This document shows, piece after piece, positions 36,103 to 47,560 of a DNA stretch of 64,000 nucleotides. A program made the position numbers and the translations under genes. The notes beneath the pieces are model-generated. The model was given only the letters and a program-made list of their open reading frames with translations, did no database searches and had not been told where the DNA came from. Where the stretch lies: the NCBI GenBank assembly GCA_029255685.2, contig CM055312.2, forward strand, positions 19,120,649 through 19,184,648. Reading direction: 5' to 3'. The stretch's first letter is position 1. Every line of letters starts with the position of its first letter. Source of the stretch: Silene conica (taxonomy: Eukaryota; Streptophyta; Magnoliopsida; Caryophyllales; Caryophyllaceae).

Positions 36103-36683
36103 TGTTATTCATTGTATTTTTTTGTTTAGATTTCTCTTTTTTTTGGAACACTTAAGAGTGCGTGTGTTTTTTTTTACATGAATAATAACAAGTTGAGTTT
36201 TTTTTCTGTTCTATTTTTCAATCTCGCATATTCTTTTTTTTGCACATCATTTATACTCTTAAGGGTCAAGAGTGATGGAGTTTTTTTTTTGTGTGGCTGG
36301 ACTAAAGTAAATTGTTTACTTCAGCTGCCTACGTACCCGTAAAGCACAAGTAATGTACTTCACGAGATCAAGCCAACGTAGTTCAGACGAAAATGATTGA
36401 TTTTGTTTGGGGGGTTTGGCCGCACCTAAGTAAAAGAGTTTTACTTAAGCTGCCTACGTACCTACAAAGTAGAGAAATTACTTCGTAGGATCAAGCCAAC
36501 GTAGTTCATTAAAGGAGTTTGTGTAAGGAATTTTTTTTTTCTTTTTTTTGAGATTATTTTGTTTGGAATTTTATTTTGGAATTTTTTTTTTGAGTTTTTT
36601 TTTTTTCGAATTTTTTTTTTGGAATTTTATTTTGAATGTGCAGTTTAGGCTCGTGCTCAGGAGCTTATGTAGGAATTGTCATC
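36103..36683. other. Convergent spacer between PMD gene and integrase
   Basis: The plus-strand PMD gene and minus-strand pol end toward each other here. The spacer has T-rich runs and a duplicated 81-base module, listed separately. It must hold both 3' ends or terminators. Confidence 0.6.
36304..36508. repeat. Duplicated stem-loop module in element A
   Basis: Copy 1 is 36304-36385 and copy 2 is 36428-36508. Each has a small stem AAGTAAA...TTTACTT, then GCTGCCTACGTACC, a variable part, then GATCAAGCCAACGTAGTTCA. CTACGT and ACGTAG within each copy can also pair. The outer blocks are conserved and the middle differs. Confidence 0.8.
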
Positions 36684-37489
36684 TCACGCGTAGTAGCGCT
36701 TCAAGAACTTAGCGTTGATTGGACCAACACGTATTCCGTCTCCATCGACTATTTTGTAAGCGCCATTGGTGTAGACTTCTTGAACAACGTAAGGTCCATC
36801 CCACTTGGAAGTGAACTTATTCCCGGCCTTACGAGGCATGATGATTGGTCTACGAACCGCCAAGACCATATCGCCAACTTGAAAAGATCTAGGACGAACC
36901 TTCTTATTGAATGCCCTTGATAATCGTGCTTGGTAGCATTCCAATTTCTGTTGCGCATCAAGCCTTTTTTCGTCAAGAGCTTCAAGTTCAGCCCAACGCA
37001 ACTTGTCATTTTCACCTTCCGCCAAGCCCATTTGTATGGCCATACGAATAGAAGGAATTTCTAATTCGAGTGGAAGGACTGCCTCCACCCCGTAAACCAA
37101 AGCATAAGGTGTTGACTGGGTTGGAGTTCTATATGTCGTGCGGTACGCCCAAAGTGCTTCTCCGAGTCTCTCATGCCAATCACGCTTTGACTTCGAAACC
37201 ATTTTCTTCAACAAATTGCAGAGAGTCTTGTTGAAAGCTTCGGCGAGACCATTAGCTGGCGCATTGTACATTGAAGAATTGTGTTGGACAAACTTGAACT
37301 TTTCCATCAATGCATCCATGAGTTTGTTGAAAAAGTTCTTGTCATTATCAGTAATGATGAACCTTGGTACGCCATATCGATATATGATTTGTGTTCGAAC
37401 AAAATCCGCCACATTCTCCTTTTTTACTTCTCGAAGAGGCAGAGCTTCCGCCCATTTCGAAAAATAATCAGTTCCGGCTAAGATGTATA
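36684..37489 (-). pseudogene. Element A integrase, C-terminal part
   Basis: Continues the integrase core in a new frame after a one-base frameshift at about 37490. It shows the second catalytic aspartate (ITDND), the glutamate in a GLAEAFNKTL block, the conserved WAYRTTYRTPT segment and the C-terminal GDMVLAVRRPI and SKWDGPYVV blocks. The aspartate context DNDKNF departs from the usual DNGxQF. It ends in a TAG or TGA-type stop at the pol terminus. It is not functional as a separate protein. Confidence 0.88.
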
Positions 37490-39841
37490 GATGGGTCCAG
37501 CAGATGACTTAGCTGGTAACGGTCCAACTACATCGAGTCTCCAAGCTTCAAATGGCCACGATGCGATTGTAGGGTGGAGCACCTCCGGCGGCTGATGGAT
37601 AAAATTCCCATGAAATTGGCAGGCGTCACATTTCTTTGCATACTCCATGCAATCTTGCACCATTGTTGGCCAATAGTAACCCATTCTTTTGATTCGATCA
37701 CACAACTTTGGCCCTGATTGGTGAGCAACGCATATGCCGGCATGGGCTTCTTTCATGGTGTGCAAACCTTCATCTTCATCTAGACACCGTAACCAGAGAC
37801 CATTAAATGATCGACGATACAGAGTCCCTTTGTAATAGATGAAACGAGAAGAACGACGTCGCACCTCCATCTTGTGTCTTAGGTCACTCGGCAACTTTTT
37901 ATGCTCCAAATAGTCGATAATTGGTTGTCGCCAATCTTCCTTGTCGATTACATGGACGGAAACTAGGTTCACGTCTTTTATCAAATCATCATCTTGTACT
38001 TCGATTTCCGGCAACACGACCCATCTTTTGCAAATTGGAACTGTCGACGGAATACTTGCCCCCAGTGACAAAGTGGCTGCCAGATTTGCGAGAGCGTCAG
38101 CCATCTTGTTGGCACTTCTTGGTACATGATCCAGAGAGACGGAATCAAGTTTTTGCAGCAATTGAGTTGCCAACTTGTGATACGACACAAGGCTATCTTC
38201 TTTTACGTCGTATTCACCGAGTAATTGATTGATTATCACTTGGGAATCGCCGTAGATGTCGAGATCTTGGAATCCCATTTCAAGAGCCATTTCAGCGCCT
38301 ATGATCAAAGCTTGATACTCGGCGGCGTTATTTGTGCACAGTGTCGGCAGTATAAACGAATATGTCAAGAGATGTTTTTCTGGCGAAATGAAAACGACTC
38401 CGGCTCCTGCTCCATCTTGGCGAGCGGCTCCATCAAAATACATTTGCCAGGAAGGAAGCACATCGATGTAGAAGACCCCTTCTCTGGGAAGTTCATCCGA
38501 AAAACTCCACTCGCCCGGAATTGGATGATCTGCTAAGAAATCCGCCAAAGCTTGTCCCTTAATGGCTTTTTTAGGATCGTACACTATATCATACTGTTTC
38601 AAGAGCACGGCCCATTTGGCGAGTCGTCCCGAGGGCACTGGCCTCGATAGAATGTACTTGATTGGATCAGTTTTAGAAATGACATGGACGGTATGAGCTT
38701 GAAAGTAATGACGCAACTTCTGGATGGCGAAGACGAGAGCTAGACACCTCTTCTCGATGGGTGAATAATTAAGTTCGGCTCCAACGAGTGTACGACTTAG
38801 ATAGTAGAGAGCTCTTTCTTTGCCTTCTTCATTCTCTTGAGCACACAATGCCCCCATCGAGTGTTCTTGGGCCGATATGTACAAAATGACCGACTTCCCT
38901 GGGATTGGCGCGCCTAAAACTGGAGGATTTGACAAGTATTGTTTGATGTTATCGAAAGCTTTTCGACAAGATTCGTCCCACTCGAACGGAGCGCCCTTTT
39001 TCATTGGATGACTAAATGGATGACAACGCCCTGCCAGATTGGAGATGAACCGACGAATGTATGCTAAACGGCCTTGAAGGCTTCGAAGGTCTTTCAGCGT
39101 GGAGGGCTCAGGCATGTCTTGGATTGCCTTGATTTTGGATTGAACTATCTCGATCCCTCGATGACGGACGATAAAACCCAAGAACTTTCCAGAGCTAACA
39201 CCAAAAGCGCACTTTAAAGAATTCATCTTGAGTTTGCACTTTCGTAGTCTTTCGAAAACCGTGCGAAGATCTTTCACATGATCGGCTCTCTTCTTGGATT
39301 TGACGAAAAGATCATCGACGTAACACTCGACAATATCATGCAACATGTCGTCAAAAATCTTCGGCATAGCTCGTTGATACGTGGTTCCTGCGTTCTTTAA
39401 CCCAAAGCGCATTACCTTATAACAGAATATGCCCTTTGGTGTTCGAAAACCAGTGGCTTCTTCATCTTCTGGTGCCATTTGGATTTGATTATATCCGGCT
39501 CTACAATCCATGAATGACAATGCTTCATGCCCAGTTGTGGCGTCGATCATGATTTCTGTGACTGGAAAAGGGAAATCGTCCTTTGGACAAGCATCATTCA
39601 AGTCTCGAAAATTGACACAGATACGGAGTTGTCCATTTTTCTTTCTTACTGGGACGATGTTAGCAATCCACGTCGGATAGGTGACCTCTCGAATAAAACC
39701 CGCATCGATCAATTTGTTCACCTCTGCTTCAATTTCTGGCAACATTTCTGACCGAAATCGTCTTCGTGGTTTTTTTTTTGGAGATACGCCTTTCTTTAGT
39801 GCAAGTCGATGAACTGCGATTTTTGGACTTAAACCCGGCAT
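37478..39841 (-). pseudogene. Element A reverse transcriptase, two RNase H domains, integrase start
   Basis: A 787-residue open part of pol. RT occupies residues about 30-210, with the polymerase motif YVDD at 174-177. The Gypsy RNase H lies around 320-430. A second, archaeal-type RNase H follows at about 455-590, recognisable by YFDGAARQDGAGAG, NAAEYQALIIGAEMA, YGDSQVII and SANKMADALA. This double RNase H is typical of the Tat lineage. The integrase begins near 690 with an HHCC zinc finger (VAHQSG...CDACQ) and the first aspartate in LDVVGPLP. The frame is broken at both ends: by a frameshift at about 37490 toward the integrase core, and another at about 39895 toward the protease side. Confidence 0.92.
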
Positions 39842-39869
39842 TTCGTGATAGCTCCAAGCAAAAACATCC

Positions 39870-41096
39870 TTATATTCGGATAGGACATACTTGATTCGTC
39901 AGGAGTGCACTTACATAAACGGGTCGCGGCTCCTCACTCGTACCTAGGTTGATTTGTTTCAAGTCATCAACAGTGGCTTGGACTACATCTTCAAAAGTTT
40001 TCGGAATCTCGCCAACCTCGATTTCATCGTCTGAATTTGGATATTCTTGCGCCGTCACATGGTTAGACGAGGCAAAATCCCGGACAATTTTCCTTTGACT
40101 CGACTCCTCTTGTGGATTTGTGAAAATGACGGTACGTCCTTTTACTTTTAATGACTTATCCATAGTCAGGTCCAACTCAAGATGACGCTTCATTTGGGAG
40201 GGAACGATACTGTGGATATCTTTAGTGAGGTCGATTGCAACTTTTGCCTTTGAGGACTCCTCTAGCTTTCGTCGACGCCTCTTTTGCACCTTAGGGCCAC
40301 CAATGCGACTGAAGACTGATTTCTTTGCCTCCTTTCGTCCGATGCGAGTGAACACTGATGCACTTGGTCTTTGTTGTTGACTACTTGACAACATTTGTTC
40401 ACAAATGAGCTCCTCCTTTCCTCCCAACCTATCGAACACGAAAGTGCGAGTTGTAGGAGTTGGTTGACCTAGTCTGTCAAAAACAGACCTTTGCGGAAGC
40501 ATTTTCGTATTCTCGCCTTCACTTTCCGCGAGATCTGCCACGATATATTGTGACGAAGCGTGCTTCCCCTCACGACGTGCAGAAATCCTTACAGGTTCAG
40601 GCGGCGAAAAACCAATACCAATCTTCCTGACTTCGAGCATGCTCCCCTGTTGGTGTAACTTCTTTTGCGTTTGATTCAAACCGTATGGGGTAGCTTCAAT
40701 TACTTTCCCTAATGGAGTTGGATTTTCAAAATCGTACCCGGACTTCGACATATGCTTGTAAGCATTTGGATCGAACCGTCCCCTTGTTGACTCTTCGGTC
40801 CCTATTTGGTCTTCTTTTGTCGATGCCGTTGTAAAACCTGACAAAGGTTGTTTGCTCGTCGTTGAGCGATTAGTTCTTGCAACTGGGATAATGACATTGT
40901 CTTTCAAAGTCCGCAGACCTTCATCGTCTATTGTCCTAGTTGATGTGGATGCTTCATTTTGGGGTGTACATTCTGCAAAAGGCGTTTCTCCGTTTGTACG
41001 CTTTGATTTTGGTACGTACTTAAGAATTGGCGTCGCCTTCCGCGTGACTGGAACGGCTTTCTTTTCGACGGAGTTAGACTTCATTTGGTTGGTCAC
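39870..41096 (-). pseudogene. Element A protease-RT linker
   Basis: A 408-codon open frame between protease and RT, in a third frame. It is rich in charged residues and repeats a VFxRIG-type short motif several times (SVFDRLG, FVFDRLG, SVFTRIG, SVFSRIG). Similar short repeats occur in this linker in other Tat elements, to my knowledge. It overlaps the end of the protease frame by 23 bases, and a frameshift near 39895 separates it from RT. Confidence 0.75.
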
Positions 41097-42654
41097 TTTC
41101 GTGATGTTCGACCGTTATTGACTCCTTTGCGTCCGGAACTTTGACATCATCTGTCTTTTTTTGAACCTTAGTCCCTGTTGAAAGGATCGAGGATGGCAAC
41201 ATCTCGCTTGGTGCAACCTTCTCATCGTAGAATCGAGCATCGGCAAAGTAGGACTCCACCGTAGAAAAGGGTTTCACATCGCCATTTATCTTCTTCTCGC
41301 CATCTCTATAGTATTTCAGGCATTGATGTAGAGTTGACGCTACAACACCATTCTCATGAAGCCAAGGTCGACCAAGTAACAATTTGTATGACGTTTTGGC
41401 ATCAATTACTTGAAATAGAGTGGTGGATGACATATCTCCCATGGAGAGTTCAACGCGTATCATACCAATTGTTTTTTGTCCACCGAGATTGAAGCCTTGG
41501 ATCATCAAACGACTTTTCGCGAGTTCGTTTACAGAAATCCCAAGGTCTTCCATAGTGACTTTCGGCATTATGTTGACGGCTAATCCTCCGTCCACCAAAA
41601 TGTGGCCAACTTTCTTTTCTCGAATGTATCCGGATACAAACAAAGGACGATTGTGAAGCTTCGAGCCTAGTAACAAATCTTCATCAGTAAAAGCGAGAGC
41701 GGCATTGCAAGCAACACATTTATTTGATTGGTCCGCGGGTTCTCCTGCAGCCTTTATTTTATTGGCATACGCTTCTGGTTGAAGAATCGCCAAAGACAAT
41801 TGTTGACGCATCTCTTCAGGCAAATGAAACATTTGTTGCCATCGCATTCGTGCAGGCAATGCGTCTAAAATTGCATCAATCTTTGCACCCTTGATCAAAT
41901 CTGTTGAGGTATCATTAGCCGAAGCATCTTGATCTCGATCTTCCTCGACAACAACAGAAGACACGGTGTTCACCGAAATTTTAGTAAGGTAGGACTTGGG
42001 AAAATAGTCCTCAAATGTTACAACTCGGCGCAATTTTGACTTGACTTTTGCAGACGATACACCATTTGGTGAAGGGTCCACCACGATTTCTTTATTTTTC
42101 TTGAGCGAAGTTCTCCCTATTTTCTGAGGAGTCGATCTTCGCGGCTGGGCTTCAGGCACTTGTCCGTTTTGTTTCTTTCGTCGGTGCCTAGTCACAAGGG
42201 TCCACCCTTCATCGTCTTCCACTTCTAAACTTTGCGTTGCCAAATTTGGTGACACAACTAGCTTAGATACTTCAGGCATGACGACGATTACTGGTTCAAG
42301 AGTTCCAAATTGGATCATCTGTACACAGCTTTTAACTTTCAATGGAGGACACGTAACAACTTCCTCATCGTCTACTTGGGCTATGATGTAATTGGATTCA
42401 GCGACATCTTCGAGGTCCAAGAGAATTTTTCCGTCTTCGGCGAGCTGCATTATTTTCTCTTTGAGAGTTATGCACTTTTCCAACGGATGACTCACGACCC
42501 TATGATATCGACAATACTTTGGATCATTCGTACGCCCTGCTTCACTTGGTCGTTTAGAATCGGGTAGCTCAATTACCTTCTTTTCCAAAAGATCATCCAA
42601 CATCCCAGCTAGATCAGAATCCGGGAAGGGATACGTCTTTTTCTCGAGCCCTCT
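41074..42654 (-). pseudogene. Element A gag C-terminus and aspartic protease
   Basis: Open from just after the in-frame stop at 42655-42657. It begins with the conserved CRYHRVVSHPLEKC block of Tat gag. It contains the retroviral-type aspartic protease with the active site HILVDGGLAVNIMP and the second half motif KLLLGRPWLH. The protein is about 526 residues. It remains in the gag frame and then runs out at 41074, where the linker frame takes over. Confidence 0.85.
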
Positions 42655-43839
42655 CTAACTTGGTCGCGGCTTACGTGTATCCTTTGAATACGTCTTCGTG
42701 TTCTTATCCGCCTTCGGTCGCGCCGTTATTTTTACTGGTTTTGAGGTAGAGACTGTCATGACTTCCTTGGAAGTGCTTTTGGATGTCTTAACGTTTTTCT
42801 TAAACTCCCTCTTCTCCGTCTTTGGTTCCGAATGTGAGAAAAGTCGTCCTCCGTGACTGGCTATGGTAATCTCCATGTCGTGAGCTCGAGTGGCTAAATC
42901 CTGGAACATTCTCGGCTTGATGCCTTGGAGAATGTAAACTAGATCCAAATTCATTCATTGGATGCACATTTCGGCAGCAGAAGTCTCCAATAGACGGTCT
43001 TTGCATTCGAGGCTTAACGCGCGCCACCTACCGATGTAATCGATGACAGGTTCATCCTTCCATTGCTTCGTGTTTGTGAGTTCTGTCATGCTTACAATAC
43101 GCCTGGTACTGTAGAAGCGATTTGAGAAATTCTTTCTCCATTTGGTCCCAACTGTCGATTGACTCAGCGCTTAGATCCGTGTACCAATCAAAAGCCATCC
43201 CCTTCAGAGATCGGACAAATTGTTTGACAAGAAGATCGCCATCAGTACCTGCAGCGTTACAAGTTTCAATAAACTGAGCGATGTGTTGCTTGGGATTGCC
43301 CTTCCCGTCAAATTGTTGAAACTTCGGTGGTTGGTAGCCTGTAGGCATCCTCATGTAGTCGATTCTCTTCGTATATGGCTTGACGTAACGATGATTACCG
43401 ACGACGTGAAAGTTTCCATTAAACTGACTTTTAAAGGCCTCCGCGATCATCTTTTGGACGTCTTTAGCAGTAAATGATTTACCCTTGTCGCGATAATCAC
43501 TATCGTCGCTGGCTTCATCAGTTTCGTCATCGTGAGATAGCGACGCAGGCTGTTTCCCCAACTTTTTTGTCAAAGCGTCGATTTGCTTAGTTTTTTCTTC
43601 GTTTTCTCTCTTGAGTTCGTCAAGAATGGCCTTCATCTTGTTGAGTTGCCCCCCATATTGTCGCCTTCGATGACCATGACAGGCGCCACCAAAGAGTACG
43701 ACTGCTGACTCGAAATCTCGCGATTTTGCCGCTGCGGTGACGACGGAGACGAACCAGCGCTACTGTGGCTATCCTCCACGGTTAACGGCTCTAACAAAGG
43801 GCTATTGTGCACGATCATCTCCTCAAAAGCGCCGCTCAC
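42655..43839 (-). pseudogene. Element A gag, disrupted
   Basis: The retrotransposon gag domain is recognisable by PPKFQQFDGKGNPKQHIAQF, LKGMAFDWYTDL and, further on, YILQGIKPRMFQDLATRAH. Three breaks are visible: a one-base frameshift near 43121, an in-frame TGA at 42955-42957 and an in-frame TAG at 42655-42657. The open frame at 43633-43839 begins with GTG, so a true start is not settled there. A gag coat protein could not be made from this copy. Confidence 0.88.
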
Positions 43840-44171
43840 CTTTTCTCAAAATGTTGACGCGACAAACTGAGAGTCGTCGACCCGGACGCGAGAAAATGAA
43901 CCGAACAGAAGATATTCATATGGCCTAGAGTCGTCGGCGCCATACGATTCCCTGAGAGCATTGACAGTGCATTGGATTTGCGAGTCCTTGTCCGCAAAGA
44001 TGCAGAACGAAGTCTCGCTGCAGCGGTACGGATAAGGATAGATCTAGTCCTGCTTCTTGTGGACACACTAATGAGAGATCTTTCAAGAGACGCACCAAAA
44101 AGGGTAGAACTTTCGTCATCAGATCTGACTGTCATCCTCTTCGACATGTCGGCGATTTCGCTGAAGGCCAT
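43836..44171 (-). CDS. Leader open reading frame of element A
   Basis: A 111-residue frame begins with ATG at 44171 in the leader, right after the primer binding site. It is rich in serine and arginine and I do not recognise it. Its last bases are GAAAAGGTGAGC, which matches a plant 5' splice site and overlaps the GTG with which the gag frame opens at 43839. It could be an upstream ORF or a spliced first exon of gag. Confidence 0.4.
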   Translation of the reverse strand: MAFSEIADMSKRMTVRSDDESSTLFGASLERSLISVSTRSRTRSILIRTAAARLRSASLRTRTRKSNALSMLSGNRMAPTTLGHMNIFCSVHFLASGSTTLSLSRQHFEKR

Positions 44172-44227
44172 TGAAATGCTTTGTTACGAAACTTGATTTT
44201 GCGGAAAAAGAGATGAGTAGTAGAGAT

Positions 44228-44249
44228 GTCCCACCGGGCGTGCCAAATT
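44228..44249 (-). other. Element A primer binding site
   Basis: Just inside the right LTR, the minus strand reads AATTTGGCACGCCCGGTGGG. The TGGCACGCCCGGTGGGAC form is a common primer binding site of plant Gypsy elements. I do not assign the tRNA. Confidence 0.8.
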
Positions 44250-45139
44250 TGTAACAACAAATTTGCGTTAAATCTGTAAACAATAGATAAAACACAAACA
44301 AATGTAACAAAATAATAATTTTATTAAATTGAAGATTTCGGGTACAATCTAGTAGTTCTTCTACTGATTCGATTTCCACTCTTGAATGACGATGAGGGTC
44401 TTGATTTGAAGACTTAATATCCCTGACGAGTTTGACTTGCTTATCTTCAATGACGGCGGCGAACGCTTGTTGTCGGATCGAAGAGTAGTCCTGTATTCAA
44501 ATCTAGATGACTAGAATGAATGTATTTCTTTTCTCTGGTTTCTCTTGGGAGAGATTTTTGTAGAGAGGTTTTTAGTTTTGTAGTGTAATTTTGTGATTAG
44601 GGTTATTGATTAGTCTTGAATGAGAGGGTTTACTCTTATATTTATAAGAGATTTTTTTGTTTGTTTTCTGGTAGACGGGTACTGCGTTTCAGTGCTTCTA
44701 GCCCATTTGACTCTTCCCCTTAATTTGTGCTAAATTCCCATGCATAGTGGAACAATAACCAATCCGTTATTGACCACCCTCCTCATCATATATTAATGAT
44801 GATTTTTTTTTGTATTATGCAAAGTGCAAGCCCATGTACGTATTTTCGACAATATTTGTTTTTGCCAAACTTGATTTGGTGGGCTTATTTGAGCATGAGT
44901 CTAATTTGGCCCGGACATCGTCATTGTTGAACTCGTCATCTACGTCCCATACTTGTAATAACATGAGACGCTCATTTTTTCCAAGTGGACGTTTGGTATT
45001 ATGACGAGATGGACTAAAATACCGCCAAACTTGTTCGGGATAAAATTTACCGACCCATTTTGTCAAACGGTATTCTCCCAAATGTAAACATTTGACTTTT
45101 GACCCATTAAAATATGTAAGACACATTTTTATGTCTACA
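44250..45139 (-). repeat. Element A 5' LTR (right copy)
   Basis: An 890-bp LTR with TG...CA ends, free of the insertion seen in the left copy. On the minus strand it should carry the promoter of element A. I cannot pick a certain TATA box. Confidence 0.93.
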
Positions 45140-45332
45140 CAGTCAGATCTCATCTAGGTAACACCAAAATGGATCTAACATAAAATAGACATGTGACCTA
45201 GTATCCCATGAAACATAGGACACGGATTATGTTATTTAAATTTAGAGAAAATTGTTGATTACAACCTTTTAAAAATCACTTTTTAAAAATTACAGCCTTA
45301 TATATATTTTTTTTTTAATATTACATCCATAA
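45140..45332. other. DNA between element A and a hAT MITE
   Basis: About 190 bases of unannotated AT-rich DNA. It ends with the left target duplication (45325-45332) of the next element. Confidence 0.5.
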
Positions 45333-45865
45333 TGGGGCGGTAAATGATCTGAGCCGTCTCGTAGAGCCCTCGGAATCAGCTCGGTGAAAGCTCGGCTCGA
45401 AATCTATCAAAATTAATTCCGAGCCGATTTCGAGTCCGGGTGGACCAAATCCGAGCCGATTCCGAGTTAAGTAGAGCTCGAAATCGGAAGTTCGGTTAGA
45501 CTCGTTTTATCTATTATTTTTAGTTATTTTGTCATTTTGTAATTTTTATTATTCCTAATAAAAATTTCATTTTAACATTTATAATCATATGTTTCTTATA
45601 TATGATAAGTATTTTTTATTTGCATTTGTATTAAAATATATTTATTTTTATTTTGACTTACAAGTTTAAGAAAGTAAAGAAAAAAAATTATTTAACCGAG
45701 CTCGAATAGAGCTCGAGTTGAGCTCGAGCCTAATCTGAGCTGATTCAGAGCTTTGCTTTTTTAAGCTCGGATAATTCCGAGCCGATTTCGAGCTCAAGCT
45801 CAAACTTCTGAGCCGATTCCAAGCCCACCCGTGCTCGAACTCAAATCGGCTCGATTACACCCCTA
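45333..45865. mobile_element. 533-bp hAT-type MITE
   Basis: ATCCATAA occurs exactly on both sides (45325-45332 and 45866-45873), an 8-bp duplication. The left end is TGGGGCGGTAAATGATCTGAGCCG and the right, on the other strand, TAGGGGTGTAATCGAGCCG. The body is full of GAGCTCGAG and GAGCCGATT blocks in both orientations around an AT-rich centre. No transposase is present. Confidence 0.9.
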
Positions 45866-46156
45866 ATCCATAATATCACTTTTTTTTTTGAAAATTACGA
45901 CATGACGATCGTAACCTGTTCTGCTACCTCACAATCGATTGTTGAAAGGTGAATCAAGAAAAACTAAAGGGACAAAGTGAGAATCAGAGGAGAGGGAAAT
46001 GAGGAAAGAGGTGAAAAAGTGGAATAACAATAGGCGATAATTTCATTATTGAAAATTTCCAGAAACGCATTTGAATATACTTTTGAGTAAAATTGCACAT
46101 ATGGGTAGGCCCATGTTGTATTTTGGGCTTCAATGCCTTTGACGCTCTGGTAGGCT
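45866..46156. other. DNA left of element C
   Basis: About 290 bases with no recognised gene or element. It leads into the left end of the element C LTR, whose first base I could not fix. Confidence 0.4.
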
Positions 46157-46305
46157 AGGTCGCACACCTAACAAAGATAAAAGTCCCTAGACTTAACTAA
46201 CATACAAATTAATGTAGATAGGGAAGAAGGGGTCGAACACAGGGAGACGGAAATACATTTGGGAAAAGCTATGAATAGAAAACTACCTAGGTTGGTCACG
46301 TGTTG
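46157..46305 (-). mobile_element. Element C, LTR fragment left of element B
   Basis: The GGGGTCGAACACAGGGAGACGG block parallels GGGTCGAACCACAAGAAGAC in the LTR of element B, at about the same distance from the start. The fragment stops at TGTTG, the target duplication of element B, and resumes at 55998. The left limit is approximate. Confidence 0.65.
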
Positions 46306-47542
46306 TGACACCCGTCGTTGAGGGGTGCCAAAGATAAGATTTATAAAACCTCAGCTTAAACTAGACAGGATAAGTCAAGGGTCGAACCACAAGAAGACAA
46401 GGTTAATTATGCTTGCGAATTTAAAGTCTATTACAAGTAACGAAAAAGGGGGTTGATTTAAGGTTTGGACTAACAACTAAAAGATCAAAATAAACAAGAG
46501 AATTAAAATAAGATAAAAAGGAGATTAGGAACTTTGGTTCCCCATGGTCAAAACAAGTCAATGAAAGGTAAAATAATCAAATAACACAATCCCAAGGAAC
46601 AAAGAATAAACCTTCAGGTCAATATTCTACCCAATCCTTACGGTCTTAGGGTTCCTAGAAAAGCACTAAACTTTCGTTCATATGGCAATCCCAAAGTTGT
46701 TGTTAAACTAATCCTAATAATCTTTCAATCCTAAGGATTAGTTCACCAACAACAATGGGGGATTGGTAATTCAATCATTAAACTTATCAAAATCAAGTCT
46801 TTACCATGGTTCCCCTAATTCCTAATCACAAGAATTAGCTACGCATACTTTTAATTATGAAACTAACAATAATTAAGAACATCAAAGGAATCAACATAAT
46901 TAAAGATGACAATAAAAGGGAAAACATGAATTAAGAAACAACAATAAGATGAACAACAAGATTAAATTAAAAAGGAAAGATTAATTGTAGCAAACTTACA
47001 ACTTAATTGGAATTAAGAACAAAGATTGAAACTTGGAAATAAAATCTCTTTCTAACTATCGAGTTTTAAATAACATGGAGTGCTTTACTAACATAGATTG
47101 TTTGACCTAATTTTAGAGTTTAGGTCTCCTTAAATAAGTTCTAATTACAAGATTAAGTAAGTAAAACGCGAAATAAAAGACGCGGACACAGCTTCTGGGT
47201 CGGTCGACCGCTTCTGTTGACACTGGGCTTTTCCGTAATCTGGGCTTAGGTCGGTCGACCTCTCTGGTGGGTCGGTCGACCGCTTCTGTACGTATCAGCT
47301 TGAATTTGGCCCAATAACAACATTTGGATGCACAATCCGGATCCTTGCTCCGCATTATTACTCAAAACAGCTTCCGGAGGACGAATAAAGTTCAGTTTTG
47401 CTCAATTCCGCGTATTCCTACATTTAAAACATAGAAATGCCAAAGTAAACCGTTTCGGGAGAAATAGCAACTAAAAGTCACGAAAATATAAGAAAATACG
47501 TGCCAAAAGAGTAATTAAAATGCATAAAATAGGCACGTATCA
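46306..47542 (-). repeat. Element B 3' LTR (left copy)
   Basis: A 1,237-bp LTR from TGACACCCGTCG to GGCACGTATCA. It carries one single 12-bp motif (47198-47209) and one motif pair (47249-47260, 47270-47281). It is 21 bp shorter than the right copy, through loss or absence of one motif unit. Confidence 0.96.
47249..47281. repeat. Paired 12-bp motif in the left LTR of element B
   Basis: GGTCGGTCGACC occurs twice, starting at 47249 and 47270, so 21 bp apart with a 9-bp spacer (TCTCTGGTG). GGTCGACC within it is a perfect palindrome. A lone copy sits at 47198-47209. Confidence 0.97.
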
Positions 47543-47560
47543 AACTCCCCAAACCAAACC
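47543..47560 (-). other. Element B polypurine tract
   Basis: The minus strand reads GGTTTGGTTTGGGGAGTT up to the left LTR. A related tract lies beside the LTR of element C near 58138-58160. Confidence 0.8.

Larger units (their letters stand above)
30182..45139 (-). mobile_element. Element A: Ty3/Gypsy retrotransposon, Tat lineage
   Basis: A complete element with two LTRs (30182-31807 and 44250-45139), both TG...CA. Reading on the minus strand, the order is 5' LTR (right), primer binding site, gag, protease, RT, RNase H, second RNase H, integrase, non-coding stretch, PMD gene on the opposite strand, polypurine tract, 3' LTR (left). The second, archaeal-type RNase H and an extra gene before the 3' LTR are marks of the Tat lineage. 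Outside the insertion in the left LTR, I count about 11 differences over about 890 LTR bases. The 5-bp flanks are CAGTT and CAGTC, four of five alike, so the target duplication is probable but not exact. Several frameshifts and stops inactivate gag-pol. Confidence 0.93.

Noticed and set aside
39527..43477. Plus-strand frames opposite gag-pol of element A
   Set aside because: Shadows of coding sequence on the minus strand.
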